The notes below the pieces were generated by a model, which worked only from the letters and a program-made list of their open reading frames with translations, was not told the origin of the DNA and made no database searches. Shown piece after piece: positions 8,184-15,673 of a stretch of DNA of 64,000 nucleotides. This DNA comes from an uncultured Clostridia bacterium (GTDB lineage: Bacteria; Bacillota; Clostridia; Oscillospirales; CAG-272). Where the stretch lies: NCBI GenBank assembly GCA_947588825.1, contig CANPZU010000006.1:1-64000 (forward strand). Direction: 5' to 3'. The translations under genes were made by a program, and so were the position numbers. Within the stretch, counting starts at the first letter, position 1; each line of letters opens with the position of its first letter.

Positions 8184-8266
8184 CGGATTTAGGACGGAGA
8201 TCGACCTTGTTTAGGAGTACCCTGCGACGCGAATTGTAAAATTACGGTGTCTTTTTTCAAAACCTC

Positions 8267-8295
8267 TTGATTTTATTCCTCAAAATGAATATAAT
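8267..8295 (+). promoter_or_regulatory. Sigma-A promoter of the HTH/AlbA_2 pair
   Basis: TTGATT (8267-8272), 17-base spacer, TATAAT (8290-8295). It lies 33 bases before the HTH start and is the only clear promoter in the divergent gap 8080-8327. Confidence 0.75.
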
Positions 8296-8327
8296 ATAAG
8301 TGAGTGCAGATGAGAGGAGTAACGGCA

Positions 8328-8540
8328 ATGGGATTTATATCAACAATCGATGCCGGTAAGAAATGGAACCTATCCAATCGGCGTATCGCGGTTCTTTGTT
8401 CAGAGGGCAGAATAATCGGAGCACAAAAAATCGGCAACACATGGCTCATTCCGGAGGACGCAGAAAAGCCTGCTGACGCACGCATAAAAAACGGAAAATA
8501 TGTAAAGTCAATGTCTAAAACAGAGGAGGAATCAAAATGA
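8328..8540 (+). CDS. Small MerR-like HTH protein
   Basis: A 70-residue DNA-binding protein. GFISTIDAGKKWNLSNRRI, VLCSEGRIIGAQKIGNTWLI is the helix-turn-helix with wing typical of short excisionase/MerR-like regulators in Clostridia. The start at 8328 is preferred because AGGAG precedes it at a good distance; an in-frame ATG at 8304 lies upstream of that site. Its stop overlaps the next start (ATGA). It probably regulates itself and the AlbA_2 gene. Confidence 0.8.
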   Translation: MGFISTIDAGKKWNLSNRRIAVLCSEGRIIGAQKIGNTWLIPEDAEKPADARIKNGKYVKSMSKTEEESK

Positions 8541-10048
8541 TTGACCTTGCGGCTGTATTAACCGACCACGAAAAGGCATCCGTAGAGGTGAAACTTGCTG
8601 CAGGCGGACTGCCGAATAGCCTTTGGGAAACCTACTCTTCTTTCGCCAACACATTTGGCGGAACGATCATCCTCGGAGTCGAAGAAAATATAACAACAGG
8701 AGAGTTTATTCCGGTAGGCATTCAAAATTCGCAGAAGATGCTCTCTGATATTTGGAATACACTGAATAACAGGCAGAAGATCAGCGCCAACATTCTCCTT
8801 GAAAATCATGTTTACAGCATGAACTATGACGGGAAGACCTTTATCGTAATCGAAGTACCTCGCGCCGAACGAAGTGAAAAACCGATTTATGTTGGTCAGG
8901 ATATGTTTAGAGGCACATTCCGCCGGAACCACGAAGGCGACTATCATTGCTCAAAAGAGGAAATAAAGTCAATGCTTCGAGATCAGACCGATACAACTCA
9001 AGATGCGCTTGTGCTTGAGAATTTGTCGATCGAAGATCTGAATCCGGAGTCCATTCGCAGCTATCGGCAGATTTTCAAAAATCTGAAGGATGATCATATT
9101 TGGACAAAACTTGACGATGATGAGTTTCTTATTAAAATCGGTGCAGCTAAGAAAAGTCAAAACGATGGGAGGATCCATCCGACACTCGGCGGGTTGATCT
9201 TCTTTGGAAATTTCATAACCATCGTCGATGAATTGCCAAATTACTTTTTGGATTACCGTGAACATCATTTAGGTAACACACGCTGGTCTGATCGTGTCAG
9301 CTCCGGTGACGGTACTTGGAGTGGCAACATCTTCGATTTTTACTTTAAGGTCATGGACCGTTTGACTGCTGATGTAAAGAAGCCGTTCAAGCTGGACTCG
9401 AATCTGATGCGAATCGATGATACACCTGTTCACAAAGCCCTCAGAGAATGTCTTGCCAACGCTCTGATCCATGCAGATTACTACGGAAGGCGTGGAATTG
9501 TCATAGACAAAGAATTTCGTAAAATTACCATTGCAAATCCCGGCACATTCCGTATCGGCATTGACGAAGCTATTGCCGGTGGAATCAGTGATGCCCGTAA
9601 CGGTAGGATTTTTAATATGTTTTCTCTCATAGATGTCGGTGAACGTTCCGGCATGGGCCTGTGTAATTTGTATAGCGTTTGGAAAGATAATGGATTTAAG
9701 AAACCGAGTTTAGTTGAAACAATCGACCCAGATCGCATTACCCTCACTTTGCAGATTGATTCTGATGGTATAAATGATGGAAGAAATGAGGGTGATGGAA
9801 GAAATGATAGGAGAAATGATGGGAGAAATGATGGGAGAAACGGTAGTGAGTATCCTGATCTAAATAAAACGCAGGTATGTGTACTTGAAGAAATCAGAAG
9901 AAATCCATCGGTGACCGTTGCATCCATTGCTGACACAGTTGGGTTATCCATGCCCACGATTGAACGAGCTATGACTGCACTGAAGAAAAAGGGATATATT
10001 GTCAGAGAAGGATCTACAAAAGCAGGCAAATGGCTTGTTATAAAATAA
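8537..10048 (+). CDS. AlbA_2 / GHKL ATPase-like protein with C-terminal winged helix
   Basis: A 503-residue protein. Residues about 10-140 form an AlbA_2 (Schlafen-like) domain: EVKLAAGGLPNSLWETYSSF, NTFGGTIILGVEE, FRRNHEGDYHCS. The middle resembles a degenerate GHKL ATP-binding region (ALRECLANALIHADYYGRRG, ITIANPGTFR, GERSGMGLCNLY). Near residue 415 is a low-complexity linker of repeated RNDG units, then a C-terminal winged helix (PSVTVASIADTVGLSMPTIE). Proteins of this layout are annotated as ATP-binding transcriptional regulators and are common in defence islands and mobile elements. With the preceding small HTH gene it forms a two-gene plus-strand unit between minus-strand genes. Function unproven. 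Confidence 0.82.
   Translation: MIDLAAVLTDHEKASVEVKLAAGGLPNSLWETYSSFANTFGGTIILGVEENITTGEFIPVGIQNSQKMLSDIWNTLNNRQKISANILLENHVYSMNYDGKTFIVIEVPRAERSEKPIYVGQDMFRGTFRRNHEGDYHCSKEEIKSMLRDQTDTTQDALVLENLSIEDLNPESIRSYRQIFKNLKDDHIWTKLDDDEFLIKIGAAKKSQNDGRIHPTLGGLIFFGNFITIVDELPNYFLDYREHHLGNTRWSDRVSSGDGTWSGNIFDFYFKVMDRLTADVKKPFKLDSNLMRIDDTPVHKALRECLANALIHADYYGRRGIVIDKEFRKITIANPGTFRIGIDEAIAGGISDARNGRIFNMFSLIDVGERSGMGLCNLYSVWKDNGFKKPSLVETIDPDRITLTLQIDSDGINDGRNEGDGRNDRRNDGRNDGRNGSEYPDLNKTQVCVLEEIRRNPSVTVASIADTVGLSMPTIERAMTALKKKGYIVREGSTKAGKWLVIK
9775..9845 (+). repeat. In-frame 12-base tandem repeat in AlbA_2 gene
   Basis: Imperfect repeats of a 12-base unit close to AATGATGGGAGA encode the RNDG-type linker. 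As the unit is a multiple of three, copy-number change would alter linker length without breaking the frame. Confidence 0.8.
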
Positions 10049-10256
10049 AAGGATGATGACCACACTTATTTTCTATCTCAATTCTGTCTGCATCCGAATT
10101 TTAGAATTGGCAATATCAGTAATGATGGTAATCTTGATGGCAATGATGGTAGCCCACTTTGAGTGCCTGAAAGGGAGAACGCAAGTCGCCCAGCATAGGA
10201 AATTTGGAGAAAACGGCAGAATAGTATTCCGTTACTAACGACTTTCTTCTTTGGGA

Positions 10257-10276
10257 AACAAAATGAAAATATTTTT
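10257..10276 (+). repeat. Direct repeat, right copy
   Basis: Second copy of the 20-base repeat seen at 8164-8183. It ends ten bases before the stop of the nucleotidyltransferase-like gene. The gap 10049-10286 holds only this repeat and T/G-rich sequence; no gene is convincing there. Confidence 0.8.
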
Positions 10277-10286
10277 AGGTCGACGG

Positions 10287-11462
10287 TCAATTTCCGTTTA
10301 ATTCAAGCTCACGAAGCAAGCGGGCGATCCCGCTATCTCCACCGTTCGATTTCAGGCTTTGCAGCTCGCACACCGTGCGCTTCATGCGCCCGGTGGCAAT
10401 CATGTCGTACCAGCGGCGAATTTCCATCACGGGCGTCAGCCATTTGTGTCTTTGCAGGATGGGGTAAACATTTTTGATCTTCTCATACGGCATGAACAGT
10501 CGCTTGAATATGTATCTGAGCCGCCCGCCGTCCTGATTCTTCTGCACGGCGACCATGTTTTCGATTTTTCCGTACATTCCGCCGCCGAGAATGTATTGCT
10601 CCAGCCGTTTTGTCAGTTCATCGGGTTCCGCACCGCCAAACCACACCTCGGAAAGGGCCTCGCACCCCTCAGCAAACTTGAGCAGTCCCCCGTCCCGCAG
10701 GAGCGACTCCCGTTTTGCGCAATCGAAGGGCAGTCTGTGATTCAGGATCCACAGATCGAGTAACGGTCGCACCCCGCAGCCGCCGTTTTCAAAGTGTTTC
10801 GCCATGTGGGCAATGTGGTAAAAATAGAACATTTCGTCCGACATCGCATAGCGGCAGGTGTTCTCCTCCGCTTCGGACTTCTCCCAGACGCCGGCCAAAA
10901 TTTCGGACGCTCTCGCCGCCCGGTCGGATTCGACAAGGCTGTGGTGCAGTTCGATATGCACGTTTCCCGGTGCCTTGAAGGAAATATCATGGGGCGTCCG
11001 ACCGGTCTGAACGTAAGACAGCGAAACTTTCAGGCTGTCGACTGCACGGCTCAAATCGCTTTCGTGGACAAGAATGTCCACGTCGCAACTGGTGCGCATC
11101 CACGGTTCGTGGTAATACTGCCGCAGGGCCGCGCCCTTGAGCGGAATGTACGGTATCTGCTCTCGGCCGAATATCTCGCCGATCCGCCCGATCTCATAAT
11201 CCATTTGCACATAGCGGTTGACGGCGCGGTACATGGCCTGTCGGAACGGCTCGACGGTGCGGTCGCCCTTCAGCGTTTCGTCTGCGGTCAACGGCACCGC
11301 GATCAGGTGCGCGAGGTCAAATCGACAGGCAATCTGATAGACAGACGCAATCTGCTCCGCCGTCAGCGCACGCAAAAAACCGTCCGGTAGCGGCCTGTCG
11401 GCGACGACCGAGCGGAGCAGAGCGAGCGTTATCGCCCATATGTTCGATATGCTATTCTCCAT
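10287..11462 (-). CDS. Nucleotidyltransferase-like protein (NTP_transf_5 type)
   Basis: A 391-residue protein of the uncharacterised nucleotidyltransferase group PF14907. The hallmark is visible at residues 105-130: PLKGAALRQYY followed by RTSCDVDILV, the DxD metal-binding pair, with HIELHHSL further on. Members are frequent at the ends of capsule loci but their substrates are not established. The ATG overlaps the stop of the VanZ-like gene. It is the last gene of the polysaccharide locus. Confidence 0.78.
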   Translation of the reverse strand: MENSISNIWAITLALLRSVVADRPLPDGFLRALTAEQIASVYQIACRFDLAHLIAVPLTADETLKGDRTVEPFRQAMYRAVNRYVQMDYEIGRIGEIFGREQIPYIPLKGAALRQYYHEPWMRTSCDVDILVHESDLSRAVDSLKVSLSYVQTGRTPHDISFKAPGNVHIELHHSLVESDRAARASEILAGVWEKSEAEENTCRYAMSDEMFYFYHIAHMAKHFENGGCGVRPLLDLWILNHRLPFDCAKRESLLRDGGLLKFAEGCEALSEVWFGGAEPDELTKRLEQYILGGGMYGKIENMVAVQKNQDGGRLRYIFKRLFMPYEKIKNVYPILQRHKWLTPVMEIRRWYDMIATGRMKRTVCELQSLKSNGGDSGIARLLRELELNGN

Positions 11463-11925
11463 ATTTCATACGATCTTTCGTTGTTTTTATTTTCAAACGG
11501 CGACTTGAAATGAAAGCGGAAATCAACAATAATACAACCGCCGCAGCACACCCGACAAGAAAGCCACCGATGTCGATCCAAATATCCTTGACCTCCGCGC
11601 TTCTTCCGGGGCTGAACAGTTGAATCGTTTCGTCCATCAGCGGAACGAATACCGCGAAAAAGGACAGGCAGAAAACGCGATCCTTTAACCGTCTGACGAC
11701 AGTATTCACAAGCAGGGAAAGGAAAAGCCCCAAAAACAGGAATTCCGTAAAATGTCCCGCCTTGCGAACCGCATACTGCGTGGAGTCGATGCCGAGTATC
11801 TTCTGCACCATGTTGCTTATTTTTTGCGAAATTTCCGCGGGAAGAAGAGAATTCAGCCAGATAAATGCGAGGATGAGGGAGCTTAAAATGATCAGGACAA
11901 TACGCATTGCTCTGTGAATGTGCAT
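11452..11925 (-). CDS. VanZ-like membrane protein
   Basis: A 157-residue protein with four predicted membrane segments and the VanZ-family signatures VRKAGHFTEFLFLGL and DETIQLFSPGRSAEVKDI followed by a glycine-rich helix. VanZ gives low-level teicoplanin resistance in one transposon, but most relatives have unknown envelope roles. GGAAGG precedes the ATG. It overlaps the next gene, so both are likely made together. Confidence 0.85.
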   Translation of the reverse strand: MHIHRAMRIVLIILSSLILAFIWLNSLLPAEISQKISNMVQKILGIDSTQYAVRKAGHFTEFLFLGLFLSLLVNTVVRRLKDRVFCLSFFAVFVPLMDETIQLFSPGRSAEVKDIWIDIGGFLVGCAAAVVLLLISAFISSRRLKIKTTKDRMKYGE

Positions 11926-12027
11926 GGCGATACCTTCCGTATATGTGGGTGAATGGTATGATTTCTTCTTGGGGTATCTTATGTTTTCTTCTCTGTCATT
12001 TTTCTTTTTTGCGAAGTATCTGCGGCG

Positions 12028-13140
12028 TCACAGAGACGCCGTCATTTTTAATGCTTCGGCGACGACTTGGTCCATGTCGTAATACCTGTATTCCGCGAGC
12101 CGACCGCCGAACAGAACGTGCGGCTCTTTTTCGGCAAGGGCGTGGTATTTTGCGTACAAGACGTTGTTTCGCTCGTCGTTAATTGGATAGTACGGCTCTC
12201 CGCCGGGTTTCCACGGTTCGCTGTACTCGCGGCTGACCACCGTTTTTGGCAGGTCGTTGCCGTTTTCGTCCTTGCCAAACGTAAACCACTTGTGTTCGAT
12301 GATCCGCGTCCACGGCGTTTCCCGGTCGGTGTAGTTTACCGCCGCGTTGCCTTGGTAGTTGGGCGTATCGAGTAGTTCCTTTTCAAACCGCACCGAACGG
12401 TATTCCAGAGGACCGAAACAGTATCCGAAGTATGCGTCGATGGGACCGGTATAGACGACCGTATGCGCTAAACTGTCCAGTTCGGCTTTGTGTGCGAGGT
12501 AATCGACGTTCAGCCGCACCTCGATGCCGTCCAACATGTTTTCGACCAACTTCGTGTATCCGCCGACGGGAATCCCCTGATACTTCGCGTCAAAGTAGTT
12601 GTTGTCGAACGTGAAGCGCACGGGCAAGCGTTTGATGATGAACGTGGGAAGGTCTTTACAGTCCCTACCCCATTGCTTTTCCGTGTAGCCCTTGACCAGT
12701 TTTTCGTAGATGTCCGTCCCGACGAGGGAAATCGCCTGTTCCGCAAGGTTTTTCGGCTCGGCAACCCCGGCAGACTTCCGCTGTTCGTCGATCTTTTGTC
12801 TCGCTTCGTCCGGCGTCGTTACGCCCCACATTTTGTTGAACGTGTACATGTTGAACGGGAGGGAGTAGAGCTCGCCTTTGTAATTCGCGACGGGACTGTT
12901 CGTGAAGCGGTTGAACACGGCAAAGCGATTGACGTAATCCCAGACTGCTTCGTCGTTCGTGTGGAAGATATGCGCCCCGTAGCGGTGTACGTCGATGCCC
13001 TCGATGCGTTCGGTATAGACATTCCCGCCGATGTGGTTCCGTCTGTCCACCGCGAGAACGGTTTTCCCGTTTTCCTTCGCCTTTTGCGCGAACGTCGCGC
13101 CGTACAGCCCCATCCCGACGACGAGGTAGTCATATTTCAT
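12028..13140 (-). CDS. glf: UDP-galactopyranose mutase
   Basis: Flavoenzyme (370 residues) converting UDP-galactopyranose to UDP-galactofuranose, the donor for galactofuranose in surface glycans. The N-terminal dinucleotide fold is YLVVGMGLYGATFAQ; NHIGGNVYTE, YGAHIFHTND and the C-terminal PYYPINDERN and FGGRLAEYRYYDMD are all conserved. Length is normal for the family. It implies that the polysaccharide made by the locus contains galactofuranose. Confidence 0.97.
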   Translation of the reverse strand: MKYDYLVVGMGLYGATFAQKAKENGKTVLAVDRRNHIGGNVYTERIEGIDVHRYGAHIFHTNDEAVWDYVNRFAVFNRFTNSPVANYKGELYSLPFNMYTFNKMWGVTTPDEARQKIDEQRKSAGVAEPKNLAEQAISLVGTDIYEKLVKGYTEKQWGRDCKDLPTFIIKRLPVRFTFDNNYFDAKYQGIPVGGYTKLVENMLDGIEVRLNVDYLAHKAELDSLAHTVVYTGPIDAYFGYCFGPLEYRSVRFEKELLDTPNYQGNAAVNYTDRETPWTRIIEHKWFTFGKDENGNDLPKTVVSREYSEPWKPGGEPYYPINDERNNVLYAKYHALAEKEPHVLFGGRLAEYRYYDMDQVVAEALKMTASL

Positions 13141-13145
13141 GCGTC

Positions 13146-13514
13146 CTACCTTCTTCCTGCGAGGTTTGCGACGGTTTGCTCCGGTTTATCCGGTTTCGAA
13201 AGCACTTCGTTTGTCTTCCACTTCAAGATTCCGAGCTCACAAAAAAGCGGGAACAGATAACTTGCGCCGAAGGTTCCGAGCTGCTTTGGTCCGGTCAGCT
13301 TCTCCGTACTAGCAGTCGCACGTCGAAAGGCACGATTGACGGTGGCGCGGGTGATGGATTTTTCTTTTCGATCCACAAGCAGTTCGTTGCCGCGAATGCG
13401 ATAAGTAAACGTCAGACCTTTGACTGTGCAAAGCGGTTCGCCTTCATGCTGACGAATCGCTTCCCACAACTTTATTTCCTCCGGCGTATAGTCTTCTTTG
13501 GCATAGTTCGGCAT
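13146..13514 (-). CDS. Uncharacterised protein
   Basis: A 122-residue soluble protein that I do not recognise beyond resembling conserved hypothetical proteins of Firmicutes. It carries EEIKLWEAIRQHEGEPLCTV, GLTFTYRIRGNELLVDRKEK, SITRATVNRAF and GPKQLGTFGASYLFPLF, a pattern that could be a small helix-rich DNA-binding fold. GAGGG precedes the ATG. It lies just upstream of glf in the same direction. Confidence 0.7.
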   Translation of the reverse strand: MPNYAKEDYTPEEIKLWEAIRQHEGEPLCTVKGLTFTYRIRGNELLVDRKEKSITRATVNRAFRRATASTEKLTGPKQLGTFGASYLFPLFCELGILKWKTNEVLSKPDKPEQTVANLAGRR

Positions 13515-13584
13515 ATCTTATTCCCTCAAAATTGCCGCGGCTGATGCTCGTCTGGTTTGTAAAGCACTATCACCTGCAATCTTA

Positions 13585-13947
13585 TCAACCGTAAGAAACG
13601 AGCTTCAGATAATTGTTCAGCGTCGTGCCGCTGATTTCGTATACAGCCTGTGCGCCGCTGTCCTTGTCGAATATGTACTGCTGCACCGACGGATTGCTGT
13701 ACCCCGCCGCGACATAGACGTGCAGGCGCACCTGCGAGCCGTTCGGAATATTGGAATCCTTTGCGAGATCGACCGAGCGCTCGGCATACTGCAAAATGTC
13801 CCTATATCCGGCGGTGTACCAGCTTTTCCACTCACCGGCAAAGCTGACATTTCCTTGTCCGTCTGTATGGCGTTCGCGGTATTCCATGACAATCTGCGCG
13901 ACGAACGCGCCGTCGTTTTGAAGTTTCAAATAACGTAATGTGTTCAT
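13585..13947 (-). CDS. Small beta-rich protein of unknown function
   Basis: A 120-residue protein with a regular alternation typical of a beta sandwich: LKLQNDGAFVAQIVMEY, WYTAGYRDILQYAERSVDL, GSQVRLHVYVAAGY, YEISGTTLNNYLKLVSYG. There is no signal peptide. AAAAGGAGG precedes the ATG. It directly follows two trypsin-like protease genes, so it may be their substrate or partner; this is only positional. Confidence 0.72.
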   Translation of the reverse strand: MNTLRYLKLQNDGAFVAQIVMEYRERHTDGQGNVSFAGEWKSWYTAGYRDILQYAERSVDLAKDSNIPNGSQVRLHVYVAAGYSNPSVQQYIFDKDSGAQAVYEISGTTLNNYLKLVSYG

Positions 13948-13960
13948 GTTCTGCCTCCTT

Positions 13961-14791
13961 TTACATCAATGTCAGCGCGTACTGATACAGGCTATCGAAT
14001 TCCTTGTCGAACAGCGGCGAGCCGGAATAAAGAATCTCCTTGCCGGATACGGAAACATAGGCATTTAGACCTACCGCCGTCACGTTGTCGTCGAGCACCC
14101 ACGCACCGCCGGACGCGCCCGCGCCCATCTTGCTCCCGAACATCGCCCAATGTCCGTAAATCGGGACGATAAGTCCTTTGACAAACATCATCTGCGCACC
14201 GTCAAAGTAGGCTGTCGGGTAGCCCATCGAGGTGATCTGTTTGTCACGGATTTGGGTGTCGGTGGTGTAGCGCAGAGGCGTGGCGACTTTCGACGGCTTG
14301 TCCAAAATGGCGATAGCGTAATCGTATTTCTCGTTCTTGGTCTGATACCAATTCTCACGCAAAGCCACGGTCTTGAAGGTAAAGTCCTCGGAGGAAAGCT
14401 CGCCCGTGTAGTCGAGCTCAAAGACGTAGTTTTCTCCGATACTGCCCGAATCCTTGTCTTGTATGCAGTGCGCCGCCGTGAGGAGCATATTGTTTTTCAT
14501 GAAAATGTTGCCGCTCGCTACGAAGTCTTTGCCGTTCATGGAGTAGAACAGTTTCCCGCCCGTGGTGAACGGCATTTCGGCGAGATTTGCCTGCACCGGA
14601 TCGGTCGGTGGTGGGGGAGGCGGAGCGTTGTCCGCGCTCGGCATTCTTTTTGAAACAGGTGCTCCGCCTATGACGGGAGTTGCCGCTCTCTTCCGTTCCG
14701 GCGTCCAGTATTCGTGTATGTCATGGGGCGAGTTGTCGATGCTGCCAAGCTGCATTGGCATAAATCGCCCGCCGTTTGGGTTGTTGTTCAT
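13961..14791 (-). CDS. Trypsin/V8-like serine protease, copy 2
   Basis: A 276-residue S1-family protease. The triad is visible: His108 in TAAHC, Asp157 in KYDYAIAIL and Ser227 in GASGGAW. The N-terminus carries YWTPERKRAA at residues 28-37, a motif known from propeptides of V8-like proteases, then a proline-rich linker. No signal peptide or membrane segment is seen, unlike most family members, so secretion route is unclear. It is a close paralogue of the protease gene immediately upstream. Confidence 0.88.
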   Translation of the reverse strand: MNNNPNGGRFMPMQLGSIDNSPHDIHEYWTPERKRAATPVIGGAPVSKRMPSADNAPPPPPPTDPVQANLAEMPFTTGGKLFYSMNGKDFVASGNIFMKNNMLLTAAHCIQDKDSGSIGENYVFELDYTGELSSEDFTFKTVALRENWYQTKNEKYDYAIAILDKPSKVATPLRYTTDTQIRDKQITSMGYPTAYFDGAQMMFVKGLIVPIYGHWAMFGSKMGAGASGGAWVLDDNVTAVGLNAYVSVSGKEILYSGSPLFDKEFDSLYQYALTLM

Positions 14792-14807
14792 CTGCGTCCC
14801 TCCTTCG

Positions 14808-15644
14808 TTACAGCAGTGTTAAAACGTAGTTATAGAGCTTGTCAAATTCCGCGTCGAATTTCGGCGAACCGATATAGGGCACGCCTTTTGCGGTCGTTCC
14901 GCTGAAAGAGTTCAGTCCCACAACCGTCTCGCCGTCCTCCAGCACCCATGCGCCGCCCGAAGCGCCGTTTGACAGCTTGCCGCCGCGGATCATCCACGAA
15001 TCTGGTCTTTCATCGACCGCGCCGATTATGTACATCATCTGTGCGCCGTCGAAAATATCCGTGGGGTAGCCCGATGCGGTTACAGTCCTGCCGAGAAGAT
15101 TTTCGATTTTGTATTGCAGCGGCTTTTCGACAGTGGAGTCCCGGTTCAGAACGGCAATGGCGTAGTCCCATTTGTTGTCCTTTTCGGTGTACCACTGCTC
15201 TTTGAGCGCGACCGTGCGGAACGTGAAATCCTCCGTGGAAAGCTCGCCCGTGTAGCAACGCTCGAACACGAAGTTCTCGGCGAGGTGTCCCGTGTTGTCA
15301 TCCTGCACGCAATGCGCCGCCGTCAGCAGCAAATTGTTTTTCATGAAAATGTTTCCGCTGGCGACGTAATCCACGCCGTCGAGGGTGAAGAATAACTTGC
15401 CGCCCGTAATGAACGGCATTTTGCTCAGGTCAGCCTGCTTTGGGTCGGTCGTGGGGGCGGCATTGGAACCGTCGTGCGGTGTCATGTCAGGTGCATCTGC
15501 CGTGTTCGCTCCCGTATCAGCTCCATGCGCGGGGATCGCCGCCCTCTTTCGCTCGGGTGTCCAGTACGCCCGAACGTCCTGCGGCGATTTGTCGAGGATA
15601 TTTCTCTGAAACGCGAGAAAATCGCTGTTGCCTGTAGAATCCAT
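14808..15644 (-). CDS. Trypsin/V8-like serine protease, copy 1
   Basis: A 278-residue paralogue of the following gene, sharing YWTPERKRAA, KMPFITGGKLFF, YVASGNIFMKN, LLTAAHC, WDYAIAVL and GASGGAWV, so the His-Asp-Ser triad is intact. The start at 15644 has GGAGGG at the right distance; a longer frame back to 15797 would add an Arg-rich leader that is merely the other frame of the upstream gene. No signal peptide. The pair probably arose by tandem duplication. Confidence 0.88.
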   Translation of the reverse strand: MDSTGNSDFLAFQRNILDKSPQDVRAYWTPERKRAAIPAHGADTGANTADAPDMTPHDGSNAAPTTDPKQADLSKMPFITGGKLFFTLDGVDYVASGNIFMKNNLLLTAAHCVQDDNTGHLAENFVFERCYTGELSTEDFTFRTVALKEQWYTEKDNKWDYAIAVLNRDSTVEKPLQYKIENLLGRTVTASGYPTDIFDGAQMMYIIGAVDERPDSWMIRGGKLSNGASGGAWVLEDGETVVGLNSFSGTTAKGVPYIGSPKFDAEFDKLYNYVLTLL

Positions 15645-15673
15645 TTCAAGCCCTCCTTTGAAATGTTTTTTCG

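Noticed and set aside
10053-10238. 61-residue plus-strand frame after the AlbA_2 gene
   Set aside because: No family resemblance, no clear ribosome site, and an odd composition derived from ATGATGG-rich sequence.
12490-13260. 256-residue plus-strand frame opposite glf
   Set aside because: It is the antisense of a clearly conserved enzyme and has no motif of its own.
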